Positions 36,123 through 49,810 of a DNA stretch of 64,000 nucleotides are shown here, in pieces (position 1 is the first letter of the stretch; the number at the start of each line of letters is the position of its first letter). Source of the stretch: Varroa destructor (lineage: Eukaryota; Arthropoda; Arachnida; Mesostigmata; Varroidae); NCBI RefSeq assembly GCF_002443255.2, contig NW_019211455.1, positions 29,338,239 through 29,402,238 on the forward strand, in the 5' to 3' direction. The notes under the pieces are model-generated. The model had not been told where the DNA came from and searched no databases. It saw only the letters and a list, made by a program, of their open reading frames with translations. The translations under genes and the position numbers were made by a program.

Positions 36123-39100
36123 GGGCTTTGGCATAAGGGCAAGAGGCCGGGGACAAACGGGGAGGGGCTAACGAGTATTGGGATAGTTGCAGTCAAGCTC
36201 AGGCCATCGATGCGATGCTAAATAACCAATGCTAAAGCAGGCGACTGACAGACAGATCCGCCTTCGTATTCCCATGGATAAGTTGGCCTGGACATAGCTA
36301 GTCCCTCCTTGGTCTTCCTGCAGCCCCTTCTTGTTCCCTGAAGACGACCGCGATATACCCCCTGCTACTGAGTGGCAGTGGCTAAGATAGCCCGGGTTGT
36401 ACGAGAAAAACGACGACGACGACGACCGAGACCAGCCGCAAGCCCCAGCGCCAACTGCGAGTAAGCCTCAACCGCTGGCCCGCATGCTGCTCGCCACTTG
36501 AGTGCCAGATATCAGTTCAACGGCCAGGCCGACGAGCCTATGGATAAAACAGAAGCAATTCCTCCGGCAGGTGCGTTATTGCATATTACCCAATTACTAT
36601 ACTAAACTAGCAAGAATAAAGTATCTAACATAGTACTGTGAATAGTAAAAAAAGTAGCACATCATTATGGAAAACAGTTTATATACGTGCATGATTCGTA
36701 TGTAGTCATATACTACCGTACGAGTTGCTATGATATTACCGATATGACGTAATGCAACGTAAGGCAAGCCTTACAGGACGGCTCGAAGGGGCAAACAAAC
36801 ATACGCTGGTCTACGGCAAGACCCTATTACAAAGAACAAAAGACGATTAGCGACGAAGCCACAATAGCACACACGAGCAGACGCCCACGGTGATGAGTTC
36901 GTCAGCAAGATCGGCTCTGTGCATGTGGAAGTGGGCGGCAAAGTCTGCGTATTTATTAGTCTGAGCTAAAGTTCAGGTTCAAGTTGATGGGGGCCGTTGA
37001 AGCCACGGCGAGCATCGCTTGCGACCAACTATAGTCGCAGGTTTTAACTGCGCAAACAGCGCTGAAGTACGCATTAGCGCTTTCTGCTGCGTCCAATGCT
37101 GCCGCTTCCGCTGGCGTCTGCTGATGGCGGTCGCGTATCTGTGCTTGGGTGTATGTATGGGTGTAAACCCAATTTGAACACGGAACTAAAAGGATTTATT
37201 ACACAATAGACGAGAAAGAGGCATTTCAGATCCGGTATTGTTAAACGGGAAAACTGGGAAAAGCGGAAGCGCGGTAAGTTGAATAAACGAATGCGGACGA
37301 GAGACAAGTCTTCGCGGAGAGGACGGACAAAGAGCCGATGAACAACGTTTAGGAGGGGTGAACAGGGGGGTGATAGCTAATGGTGGACGGCTTTCCGATT
37401 AGGCAGCGACGAGTGCGGAAACTGAGGAGGCGGAAGGACATGATCCCAGCTGTTCTATTACGCCGATGAGTCTCATTCAATGCTAAAGTTGCGACGGCAA
37501 GAAGCGACTAGCCGACACGAAGCATAGAACAGATACAACAAGCAAGCGCGCGCGTCAGCGAGGGTCACGATGGAGGAAATTCAAATTTCTACCGGAGCAA
37601 CGCCTGTCCGCCAACATGCCACTAGCGGCACGTGCTGTCGACGACAATGGCTGAACGCCTGCAGTTGGCGGACAACGACGGAAGTGTCAGGACAACGGAG
37701 TATAATGAAAAATGTTCTATGGCAGCAAAACAAAGTGTTTCGAATCGGATATATATGTAGAACGCTCACGCACGTTTCCACTTGCACACGTTAAACCCCA
37801 AAAACCCCATTGTAGAACAGCCTGTCTTGCCAGTTAGACAAACGACTTGCTGCTTAACTCAATTTGCACTACCAACTTCCCTCCCATTGACAAAACTTAC
37901 CAAGCGAGTGGAAAAGACAGCAAATGCTCTTCCCTTGCCAATTCAAGTTGCTGTTTAGTCACCTCTACTTTAGCGAGAAAAGTGCAGTTAACGGGAGAAA
38001 GAGTGAGCGAGAAATAGAGATCGGTGCTATACCCTCTCCTCTGATCTACTCAATACAGATGTTAGTACGAAATGGACAGGCAGACCGGGCGTACCAATTG
38101 GGCTCTGCATACCCACTGTAGGTCGCGGTGTTTTCTCAACGAATCGGAACCGTTGAGAGAATATCATTATAGGATATAGGACGTAGACGCCTACAGTTGA
38201 TGAATGTAGTGGGCGAAGCAGCTTGCATGGACACGGAACGCACATTGAACTTGCAACCAGCGAGGCGTATGTAGGTGGACATTGCGTATCATGGCAAGTT
38301 CCTGGATCACTGGACCCCTTGACAAAGGATACGTGATGATCCGGGTGAGTTCGACATACTACATTCAGTGGTACTCGTTGTAGGTAGCAGGAAAGGGATT
38401 AGTTCGAGTGATTGCAGCCGGTAGTGTGGGTCATGGAGCAGCTCCAAGGCTGAAGAGGATCAGTCCGTGTCTTTATACAGACGGTTGATGAACCTTCAAC
38501 ACTAGACCTAGCTTTAGACCCACTGACGGCAGTTCGCCAGTACCAATCCGTAGTAGCGTCTTATGCTACCCGGACCACTCAGTGAAGGTACCAGGTCATG
38601 GGGTATACTGAGGATAGAGGCAGGTTGCAGTTCGTGAAGGCAAAGCACCAGCTGCTTCCGATGAGATCGTCGATCGGTCGCCCGATGCATCCGAAGAGAT
38701 ATTGACGGGTGAGACATCAAAAGGTTCCGCTGAACGAAGGAAGGTAGGCTAGCAAGCAAGGTGTAGAAGCAGCCTACCTCTAGGTCGGCACGAAAGTTCG
38801 GGGCCAAAAGTGAGCTTTAGCAACGCGGCGTAGCTATTTGCCGGTGAAAGAAAGGTATGCTTTGATGGCAGTACTGCTAGCATGACGGGCACTTTACCGG
38901 AGTGAAACATGCTCGCGGATACGCAAATTCATGATACATGATAAATAAACGTAAAATTCATAGACAAGTCGTCCTCAGTTCTACGAACGGCTACTGCATA
39001 CGACCGATGAAGGCTATACGCGAAAGAACCAATCGAAAATAAAACATATAACGCAGTTGAGAAATTCTGTGGGAACGAGGGAATCGCGGTACCTGACTGG

Positions 39101-41194
39101 CGTCCACTGCCGCCGGCTGCACGACGACGGGCAAACACCGTCTGGGAGAAATCACGATCGAGAATTTAAAATGCGGCCGTAGCATTGTACATGCGTGTGC
39201 TGCTCTGTCCAGCGATAGGTTATGTTTCAAGCGTACAAACCTACATGAATTTGCTCGGGAAAGGAGCGAGAAGTTTTATCTTAAAAATGCACGGGCAGAA
39301 TAGTGAAGTGAAGCGAGAATTATCGGCTCGTCTACGCAAGATTCGGTGGAGCGGCAGAGTTATGGGTGCTTCGATGCTTCGCTATATGCTACGCAAGTTG
39401 TTCGGATGAGAGATCTGCGGAGAGATTCCGATCTTTCTGGCAGGATAAGACGAGGAAGCGCCTAGACTGCTAGCTAGGAAGTTGGCTGAAAAAAGGAAAA
39501 CATTACCACGACTACCACTGCGGCGGGTAGCTGGGATTGGCTCTCGTCTTTCGGCCGAAAACTGGGAACATCTGCGCTTCCGGTTGGTGATCTGAATTGC
39601 ATATTGCGACGGCCCATTCCATCCCCACATTGGTTCCCCGTCGTAGCGATAACGGTTTGGTGGCTGTTAGAGAGCGGGGGCATCGGCGATGCCAGCAGCA
39701 AAAGCGCACCCGTCATTCCGCTGGCCTTCTGCGCTTCGGCAGCACTTAGTTCAGCTCTTACAGGATCTCCTTTCATACGAAAACCTCACTCGCTCAGCGG
39801 CCATCTTGGCCCATGGCCGGTTGCCAAACGAAGTCAGTGGGCTTTCGCATTCGTTCCTTCATTGGCTAGCTGGCTCCGACCACATGTCAGAACACTGACC
39901 TTAACCCGCTGCTATACTCATACGTAGACTGGCAGCAACGGCGCCCAAGGTCCCCCTGCTTTAGCAGCTCATCAGCCCAACCAGTATGTTCACGCGGAAC
40001 TGCTTGCGGTATTCAGTTGCCTGGTCTACTAGGTGCTCACAGTGCTGGGGTAGATAGGCTTGGCTGTTGCCGACGATGTGCTCTTCATAAAAACCTAGGT
40101 TCATTTACACTCCTAACCGACACTTGTTAGGCCAGGGCGCCCAGGCAGAGACGCAGGCTAGCAAACCAACGATAGAGGCAACCGGGTCCGGCAAAGCAAG
40201 ACTATTGCAATGCTGGCGTACTATATACACTGGTAGAAGAAACGCGACGGAATTTAACCAACAGAAAGGAAGTGGTTTCGACGACCCTTCTCTATACGGT
40301 CATGTCGACAGAGCTGCTGAGCTGCTAGGCCAACCGATTGAGCAAGCGCGGCTGGTCGGCGCTGCAAGCAGGCCCAAGTAGAGCCTAGCTAGCCAGACAG
40401 TTATACCTAGCCTTCCGATCCTGCTTGACATTCGAATAAAACATGAGATGGAGTTATGAGATAACGGCTTGAGCTGAAAGCAACGGCTCAAATATAGGCG
40501 GACACCCAAAGATGGAAGGGTCCGCGAGTTAGATAGAACGAAAGAGGGAGTGAATGACTCTAGCTGTGCGATTGAGTAAGGGGGGACCGCTTCGGCGGGT
40601 CTCTATGGCGGCTTCTGTACCATAACCCCGCCTTCTACATCTTACTTGGTGTCTTAAACGCACACCCACGTGGTGCTGTTGGGTTCACTTTAAGTTGTCA
40701 GACGTTTACCGCTTTGGTCTATTACGTGGATGTCCTACCCTAACCCTGCGTTCCTTTTATATTCCCCTAGTGTACCCTAACGATAAGCACACATCGCACC
40801 CCCGTGCGTATTACGCTATAGAACTTGCTATTTTATGTAGGTTTTCTCCTCGCAGCAAACTTGCGCGGCCAGTCGCGTTCATGTTTGCTGTGTGTAGATT
40901 CTTTAGCTTTCTACATTTTATATTGCGTAAAGGGAAAACGCGCTTCAGCTGTGTGCTAGCGGTATAATTCGGGACTCTATCTTGACTATACATGTTGTTT
41001 CAGATAAGCGCGAAGTACACTTAAGATTCAGAGTCATTTATACATTGTGAGACATTAACCAGCCCTAAGGGTCTATTCTTGGATAAACAGGTTAGGCAGT
41101 TGAAAGGCTTGACCAACCAATGGGCGGTCGTTGAACTCTACCTGCTCGATTCGGGCCGCTCTTAGTGATTAGAAATCTTCGAAGTCTGTCGAAG
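34984..41194. other. AT-rich then GC-richer stretch, no supported gene
   Basis: 34984-36050 shows nothing. 36.1-40.7 kb is a GC-richer block with CAG/CGA runs and overlapping ORFs up to about 107 codons, none protein-like or bounded by good splice sites. Confidence 0.4.
36085..36122 (+). repeat. (AT)n microsatellite
   Basis: 38 bases of alternating AT with one C interruption, at the edge of a GC-rich block. Confidence 0.95.
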
Positions 41195-41285
41195 TCGAAA
41201 TGTCTGTATTGCGTTGTTTACCAGTGAGGAAATGCTTTAAATAAAGCAGCGCCGGAAAATACCCTGTGTATAGTCGACATTTCGA
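41195..41285. repeat. Nested inverted repeat, possible foldback or MITE remnant
   Basis: A 10-base inverted repeat (TCGAAATGTC at 41195-41204 and its complement at 41276-41285) encloses a 6-base hairpin, GCTTTA/TAAAGC, at 41234-41247. Both are centred on about 41240. The sequence between the arms no longer pairs well. Shared symmetry suggests an old foldback element or a structured RNA. Confidence 0.4.
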
Positions 41286-44200
41286 AAATGACTGTGAGCA
41301 GTTACGGAAAGTTTTTAAGACATATAGGCTACAGGTTTTTTTTTTTTAAAAAAACTATACTCAACGATATTTTCGTTTAGTATGTACAGTTTCCTTTTAG
41401 ATGCCTAACTCTCTTTCTGTTACCTGGACGGTGGTACGTTGCGGTCACTTGGGCTTTACGTGCTACAAAATCATCTAGTTAAAATCACTGCAAGGTAAGA
41501 TCAGTCCGTAGCGCATTTTGGTTTTTTGATTTAGAGACGAGTGAGGGCACTTTACCTTGAAAAAAAATTTTGCTTCAAAAAGAAAGGGAGCAGTGATGAT
41601 CAGAAAATTGTTTATACTGTTGGTACTACCATATACAAGCAAGTGTGGCACGTACATGCGTTGGTCTCGAAACCGCCTCCTGTGGCCCGAGTACTCAACA
41701 AAATAACATTATGACAAGGAGTTGGACAGAGTGGTAAACTTGGATATTCCTTAGTAGGGATTATTTCGATGGTTTTCTGTGCAGTAACGGTTTTTCATCT
41801 TATCAGCAGGTTTCTGTCAACAGCAGTCTTCCGTTGTCCGTTCCGTGTGTGCGTATGCCGTCAACTGGGATCGTGATTAGAAACTAAGCGGTTTTTGACG
41901 ACTGCGGATTTTACACCAAACATTTCCATTGAGTATTGCTTCCGAAACTCGTGCTGGGCGAAGCTAGCAGCTCAAGACGCTCATTTAGCACTTCGTAGCC
42001 TCCACAAACCTATCCCTTCGCGAAACTTCATCATCGCTGAGAAGTTTTTAACTGAGACAACGCCGATAGAACTCTATTTGTATTGCTCACCAGCTGCAAA
42101 GGCTGGTAAACATGACAAGCTCATTTTTAAATGCTTCTGAGGCACTTAGTGATTACGTGCAATGAAACGCACCTCCTCAAGAGCTTCGGTTTGCACGTTT
42201 CGCGTTCTCAAAATCGGACATGTGGCCCAAAGCAGCTTGAACTGTCTTCGCAAGTGATATTTTAAAAATTGACATAAGTCTTTAGTAAACAAATTGGTTA
42301 ATGTAAGTAATATATATAGAACATAGCCTAAGGTGATTCGGCAAGAACAGTTGCGCGTACGACAAAAACGATCTTATGAAGCGAATACCACAAAGACTCT
42401 GCTTCTGTCTTGAAATATCTCTAGTTGCCTACACTCAGCGCGTCTGGAAGGTCGTCTGGTCTACAACTCTACGGGCGGCTATGACTACTGCTACAAGAAT
42501 TCTATCAAATGCAGTTTTGTCCTGGCAATGCAGGCACGTACGGGAACAGAGATAGTCCGCGTGCATAGGAATGTGGTGGCAGCAGCAGCATTGAGTTGGT
42601 ACCAGCAACGGGAAAAGGGGGTATTAGAAGTCAAAAGGTGCCCGACCGTAGTGTTGAGTAAGTCATAGTCACCGTTGTCGTAGTATCTTTCGCTAACACT
42701 CCTCTTATTGCCCCCACTGCCGTGGCGTTTAAACTCGACTGCCGCGCTCGACTGATGCGCTCTACGAGATGTGAGCAGATATGTCCGCCCTGGTCACCCG
42801 CCTGCCTATTGCTGGAGGGCGTAGGGCACAAGTGCGCACGTAGGAATCGCTACGATCAATGCTTCCGTTACTCTGGCAGATATCGGCATCCTGTCTACTA
42901 GCACTGGCGCAGCTCCGCTTCTGCTATCACCTAACGCTCCCTTACCCTGAATATTGCACACTTCGGTTGCAGCAGAAGCGTCAGCAGCATCTTCTTTGTC
43001 GCCTTTTGCAATTCTGTCTTTTCCGCACTCCCAACCAACACATAGCGTTCGGAAGTCTGTCTATCCATTTTTCGATCTGGTAATCTTGCTTGCTACTGCT
43101 GCCTGCCATCTTTCCGTCGTCCTGCCCAGTTCCACGTGGCTTTGCCTTCGTTGTTAGCACCCTGATTCCGCCGTCGTTTCTATTGCAATAACCTCCGCCG
43201 TCTGAGCTAAGCGTACTTGGCTCCGACGAAGTTCAGGGATAGACGAAAGGAGGCGAAGCGCCGATAGGTCGGCCGCAGCGTCCGCGAACGCGTCAAGAAG
43301 CACAAAGCACTGCTGCCTAGTGCACCGCCGGTGCCGTTCTATTGAACGCGCCGCTGCCCGCCACATACGCTTGTTTAGAGGGCGGGGAGCTGTAGGAAAG
43401 GCCGTCCGGACAAGCAGGCAGATGCTCTCAGAAGCACGGACGAACCAAACCAAGCAAATGCTTTGCAGGGAACCAAAGGGAAGCGCTTTTGCGCAGTCTA
43501 CAGCAGAAGTAGAAATGGCGCAAGTTTAAGCTAGCAAAGTTGTAACGGCAAGCCAGACAGCAGGACAACTAGCGCCACCATATAGCACAGCAGATGTAGT
43601 ATTCTTACTACTAACGACAGTCGAAATGATGGCGCGATAAATATCAGGTCTATTGTACAGCATGTAGAAGTACAGTCGGACCGCCATAAGGTACGAAAAA
43701 GCTGCGGTTTAAGCGCAGGGCACAGCAACGCCTATGGGGTCTCTACTTCCAGGTGACGAGTGACAAGCGTATTGGCTGGTTCTTATGCTCAGAGCCAACT
43801 CCATTCCAAGTTGGGGATTGATCCGCATATCGCACAAAGGACGCGCACGAAGTCAAAGGGACTGGGAAAAAGAATGCAGATTTAAATAAAATCTTCCTTT
43901 CTAGAATTTGTTGTTGTTATTGTTATCGGTAAAGCAGTTATTGTGAAAATCGTCGTTGTCTTCTTCTCCTAAACCCGTTCACCTCCTCCACGGACCCTCT
44001 TTGCTTCGCCCGCTAGTACTAGGAGTACGAAACGTCTTTTAAAGTGGTCGCAGCATTTTTAAAGGATAGGACACGTCTTCGTCGATTACTAGCGAGGACA
44101 GACACGGAAATATCCAATACACCCAATCTCCCACACACAGACATCTGGTAGTTGCAACTTCTCGCGGCCCCAAAACTACATTCTATTCTACGATGCTGAT

Positions 44201-44959
44201 CCATCCGTATGATTGATTTATACAAGGGCTTCTCACTACTTCCCGCATGGAGACTATGCATTGTAGCCGGCATGGTCAGAACAATGGGCAAACAGCTAGC
44301 CTTCAAACGCACTTGCTAGCTCACCCACACATTCACCCCTCACTTGTGCCACAGGGCCATAGGGCTGCCTAGACTAGCTGCGATAGGACGTGGTACCAAC
44401 TAAATTCGTGGTAGTGAGGACGCTCAAGGAACGTGTCTGGGAGGAGAGAGTGGGCGTCAGCGGTTTGGTCGGTCCATAGCGCCCTATTCAAGTATGCCGA
44501 CAATGAGCCTGCCATTGGCCTCGCAATTGAAACTGCATGGTCCTCCCTCGGCAACTCTCCAATTAAGTGAACTTTTCGGTTTCGTCCGACGGCTTGGACA
44601 GCCCCTGGGGCAACCGCGAGCAACTCAATTTTCCGACCGGTCCCTCATTCTTTCTCTCTTCCCCTCATACCCCTACGCGCGGTCACACGCCCATTTCATC
44701 TGAACATGCACAGGCTATATATATTGGATGATTAAACGGCCAAAGGTAAAGCCAATATTTTCTTATATTTTAAAACAATGATATTAAACTCTATATGCGC
44801 TATTTTAATAACTGACCTTACTTCATTTTTTCTTTGCTAACATCATAATCGTATCACTGTGAAACCTCTGTAATTTCAGGATGAAAAATTGTAACAAAAA
44901 TTGAGACTGAATTAATATTATCAAGGGAGTGCTGCAGAGACTGAACCAGTTTAGGATCT
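41286..44959. other. Stretch without a recognisable gene
   Basis: A T12-A7 palindrome lies at about 41336-41354. 41895-42140 (+) is an isolated open stretch. 42.5-44.7 kb is another GC-richer block with ORFs open in several frames. Confidence 0.4.
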
Positions 44960-45350
44960 AATGGTACAGCGATCCAGGCTGTATAGCAAAGGTATTTAAA
45001 TTTCTCGTTCAAATTCCCTCAATTTCTGACGGGTAACTAGAGATGTATGTGACTCAACAGTGTCAAAGCAGAAAACATCTGCTTGATAGTTCTGGTCGAG
45101 TTTTTTTTTTGATGGCTTGTTGTACGGATCTTATTAGTTACTGATACTAAAGGCAGAGATCAATCTTAAGGCATAAGGCAAGTCTGAGCCTAAGGCAGGA
45201 TTCCTTTCCACTTCCGCCAAACGCATGACACCATTTTCTTTGCCGTCAGTCCGGACTTTGTCACAAATTATGGAACTTTGCTTTGTTTCGACCACGATTT
45301 TTCTGCATATTATTGTCGTATGTGATCAACTTTTTGCCACCCGTGACCGA
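44960..45350 (-). mobile_element. Decayed mariner transposase, copy 1
   Basis: Read on the minus strand, segments follow mariner order. VTGGKKLITYDNNMQKNRGR (about 45290-45347) matches the family's 'TGDEKW..YDN' block, with the first catalytic Asp replaced. TKSGLTAKKMVSCVWRKWKG (about 45200-45260) matches 'KPGLTAKKVMLCIWWDWKG'. VQQAIKKKTRPELS follows. Then a block with D at the second catalytic position reads FDTVESHTSLVTRQKLREFE (about 45005-45060), matching 'HQDNARPHTSLVTRQKLREFGWE', and finally LLYSLD matches 'PPYSPDL'. Stops and frameshifts separate the blocks, so it is a fossil. The closest subfamily by these motifs seems to be the mellifera-like group. I could not find the terminal inverted repeats. 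Confidence 0.75.
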
Positions 45351-48032
45351 CCGCTCTAGAAATGTTCTGCAAGGTCGCCGCGCTTAGCCAACGTTAAATT
45401 GTCTTTGTCCTATTCAAAAGTAAAAGGAGTAAAAGGGAGGAAAATTGCTGTATATTCATGTCTGTAAAATGCAGGACAGAACGAGGTTTTGTAAGTTGTC
45501 CTCTGTCTAGTCGTAGTGGACTGACTGACTGACGAGACAAGATCCATCTTTTTCTCACGATGAGCGAAAGAGCTATAAAGAAGTCGACGACAACCGCGAC
45601 ACGTACAGCTATTCCCGTTTATGCTTTTATGTTCAACAGCTGCGTCGCTCACTTGTGTTGGACCTCGTTAGCCGATAGGGCACGCAAAATTCCAATGACC
45701 ATCAGGCCAAGCCAGGCCAGACCAGACCTGACGAGAAACTCCGAACACTCCAGGAAGTCCAGGCCTCACATCGTACCATCATCAAACTTGGCTGTGCGTT
45801 GTCACATGGAAGCTTCTTGTTCTCATGCTAACAAGTTCGATCAGTGTCTTATCATCGCTGTTTGTCCTACGTTTCCCTCCCACTGCACCTATTCCTAGTT
45901 GCGTAGACTATCACAGCGTCCCTGCTCATTGTCGGTAGGATTTGAGGAATACCACAACATCGCAGAAGAAGAAGCAAGCACAAGATGTCGCAGTGGCATC
46001 GGTGGACGTCGGCGTCGCACAGAAAAGGAAATCCGATTGACGTTCACATCGATCCCCTTTCGCTACTCGTCCCAACACCACATACATAGACATTCTTTTT
46101 CCCGAACGCCCCTACAACTATATCTGTATAAGGCTTTTTTCTGCTATTATATAGTCCTACCTAGTAGAACGTCCACGGCATCTATCTTCTCCTACCTCCG
46201 TTTCTCTTTTATTGCCATAGAACCGAGCCTCTGCTTGCTGACAATTTCTGATACCTCGTCAGAGCCTATGCAGGTTGGATCAGGTGCTGGCTGACCCGTC
46301 TAACGGCACCTTGGCTAAGCTCAGGTGTGCTATATATTTGTGATAGCCAAAGCTGCAAACGGGAGGGGCCAGGGGGCATAAAACCGAAAAGAAATGCGTG
46401 CATGCCCTTCCCAGGCGAAGTCCTCCAGACCCTCTGCAGACAGCCCGAACGAAAAGCGTCCCTGCAGCCGTCGGGTCGCGCTTATTCCACCGATTCATCT
46501 GCATTCTCTCGCCAATCCACTTTTATTGTTCCCTTCTTCCTGTGGCTCTCTCGGTCGGTGCTTATTTCGCAGGTGTTGCAATGATATTCCGTTCTTTGCT
46601 ACGAAACGATTAATGCCCAGTTTGGCTCAACTGACCGACAAACTTTCCACATAGTTTGATACTAGCAAAAGACACTGCGCCGCTAAGATCGCGGGATGAC
46701 ACCAACTAATCACACTTATACCAAGTATAATTTGTACGACACGGTAGGGTTCAATAGGAACGGAATACGATGGCAGACTGAATTAGTGTTGTCTCGGTGA
46801 TAATAAGTGTTGTTTCCGCATTCTTCTTGCCTGAGTCTACCCGCAACTATCATAGTACGTTATTGGAATGAAAAATGACTCAAATTCGAAAGTTCTTTCT
46901 AACAGCCGTGCACTCCTAAACGAGCTGTGCACATACGGACACACGCACACACACGCCCTCAAGTGGAAAGTGGGTGTGGCCTGAAAGGTAACAAACACTT
47001 CACATGAACGGACGCGGCCTCATAACACTGTGTGAGACCACCGACGGGCGCGGGGAGCTATGATAACGGGTAGCCCCAGCTCATTTTTTTCAAGAGGCTA
47101 GAGGGTTCTTGTGCGTATGGCAGTTCGATGGTAACGGTTGGTATTGCTGATGGAGGTAACGGTGAGGGTTTATTTGACGGGTCCACTGGAGGGTAGTGAA
47201 GGGCTGGCAGTCTCTAACCCACTAGTCTAATCTCTCCAGGAAATAGCAATTGAGTGAGTCCAATGAGTTACATAATACATATGAGTGAGGTGCAAACGAG
47301 TCAAACATGGTGACAGGCAAGTGATGTCGCTGTAATACAGCCGGTGATAGTTTGTTCAGTTTCCATGAGGCAGAAGTTGCAGCAGCGCGCTAAGCAGCGG
47401 TACGGGGCGCGAGAAAGGAAAAGCTATTAAACATATAGCAAAGTAGAGATAAGCAGAAAAAAATGGCCCACAGTTCCTAGCCAGATGGAAAAAAGTAAGC
47501 ATTTGAACAAGAACGAAAAACACATGTGGGGTGCGTTGGCCTAACGCTTTTCTTTCGTGCACGTATATTAGCATCACACTACCCTTTTGGTTGCCTCTAT
47601 GCTGTAGGCTGGCCTACTTCCGCGTCCAGTCAAAAGATGCTATTCAGATGGCATACGAAGGAAATATTTTAGGACAAGCATCATTTTATTCTCCTCCTCC
47701 AACTACCGCTACTAGTATTTTTTCTGCTCTGAGAGTTTTTTCGACCTCGGCCGCCACCGCCATGGCTGCCGCTACTGGTTCATGCGTCGACCGCAACGAC
47801 CACCCTCGTAGAATTTCGCCGGGTACGCGCCTGTCTATGCTGCGGCGTATTATCAGCTAGCAACCAGGATGAGGTCCGCATATAAATGCCATGTAGTTGC
47901 CGCGGCCATGACCGCTGTTTTGGCTGGCGCTGCGGCGCACTGCTTCCAACGATGGCGGGGGTGTTAGTAGCCAGTAGTCGTCCGTCGCAGCATTTGCTAC
48001 GCTGTAGAATGAACAAAGAGGGTGGTAAGTGG

Positions 48033-48056
48033 TGAGTGTCTGAGTGTCTGAGTATC
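48033..48056 (+). repeat. Tandem repeat (TGAGTGTC)x3
   Basis: Three 8-base units, the last with one change, within a GC-rich block. Confidence 0.75.
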
Positions 48057-49768
48057 TGACTACGTACAGGCCAGTCGCCGACAGCTGCCGCCGAGGGCTA
48101 ACAGCTCGGACAGGCCATAGAACGCTGGTTATTTGGACACCAATGGCGACATGAGGGGCAATACTGGATAGGAGTTGAACGCTGCGAATGCAGGCGATGC
48201 TATTTCATTTGGGCCATTCGTATGCGTTGAAAGCGCGCACGGAGTTATCGTGTTAGAAAAACATCCACCGTTCACGCTTTGCTTTGCTATTGTACAATAT
48301 AGGCTTGAAGGCAAAAGCAGGCTGGGGTAGAGATAGAAACAGCGAAGAAATAGAGAGAAAGAGATAGACAAGTCTTGGAAAAATTCACTGTGAAATTGCT
48401 GTTCGCACCGTTTCTTCATACGGTTACCTAAGGGGACAACACGAACAGGCTCCTTCGTCTTTTGCTTCACGCAACTGCTCCATCGAGCAACACTCAAACT
48501 ATTTTCCTAGTCTGTATTCGCCCCATATTTCGGTTACCTTAAGTTACTCGTCCCATACGCCCCATTTCAACACTAAATCCAACAACCTTGCGCGGGCACC
48601 CACTAGAATGCGACAGCGCAGTTGTATTACTGCCACTGCTGCTCTTATATGACCAACATTGAACAGGCAGAGCAAGTGCGGTGTCGACGGCACGAACGTT
48701 ACTATATTAAAACGAGCCGACGGTTCGCTCGAGCATTCACCATGGTCCTCAACCTATAGTAAGCCAGCCCTGGCAGTGGCGACAGCAGCAAAAGTAGGGA
48801 AAAAAGAACAAGCTTGCCCTATTTCTCTATCCTTGCTCTTGGACAAGTTGAGATAGAGGAGAAAGAAGGAATGAGAGGAAAAGCGATGGGCACCGCTAAA
48901 AAGCAGTCAGGAGATAGCGCATAGATGTGCTGCTCGTGCTTTTTCAGTTAAGCAACACTAACAGGCTCAGTTACAGCAGTCACTCCGAATCGTTTCGCTG
49001 GTGTTGCAGGCGATGGCTGTTTACTTCGACAAGTCCTTATTCCCCGTAGGCAGTAGGGTAAACAAGCTATAACAAACCTAGTAAACTATGGTACATAGTA
49101 GTACTGTAACTAAGTTAGAATTGAACCAACGAACGTCGAGAAGCATAAGCAGTCTCGTGAATGGGCTTCCGTTATTCAGTTGTAGCGATGCTCTGCTCGG
49201 CTATCCCTGTTGCTTCTTGCGGTGGAGGGGAGGATACTGCTGCTGCAGACTCGCGAGCTGGCTCGTTTCTTTACTTTTTTTTCCCAGATTGTCTGGTATT
49301 TGGCCCCTTACTTATACCACCGAGAGGTGCTATCTTCTTTACGCACCAACTGTACTTCAGTTGTCTGTAGACCCATTGAGCTTGCTAGTTGGTCTGATTT
49401 TGTTCGGTCCACCTTGTCTGCGTCTACTGCTTGTTCGGCTGACAATAACGACCATCGCTCGCTGCTTTGGTGCGTTCGAAGCCGGCTGTAACTGCCTCAG
49501 CTCAAGCAACGACTATTCGCGGTACTTTACCTGATAGTGATAGATGTAGGCGGCTAGAAGCTAAGATCCTTTCTTGCTGTCACTATATTACTCTGCTCAA
49601 GAGTGAATCTTTTCTACAAGTCAATACTCTCTCACGTCTTCTCTCTTTTCTTGACTTCAACCACTCCGACACAGTACGCGAGATGTACAACGACTATGCA
49701 AGGCGATGTACGGCTGTACAGCTGATCTCTGTCGTTGGCGAACTCGTTGGTCGCGCGTGCGGCCGTCC

Positions 49769-49810
49769 CTGCTGCTGCTGCTGCTGCTGCTGCTGCTACT
49801 GCTACTGCTG
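49769..49810 (+). repeat. (CTG)n trinucleotide repeat
   Basis: About nine CTG units followed by CTACTG variants. Leu-, Cys- or Ala-runs in local ORFs come from this repeat and are not evidence of genes. Confidence 0.95.

Noticed and set aside
44945..45025. tRNA-like pieces with GTTCAAAT and an A-box-like GATCTAATGG
   Set aside because: No cloverleaf could be drawn, and the minus strand reads as mariner transposase here.
49110..49135. tRNA T-arm-like GTTGG-TTCAATT-CTAAC on the minus strand
   Set aside because: No matching acceptor stem or anticodon arm upstream.
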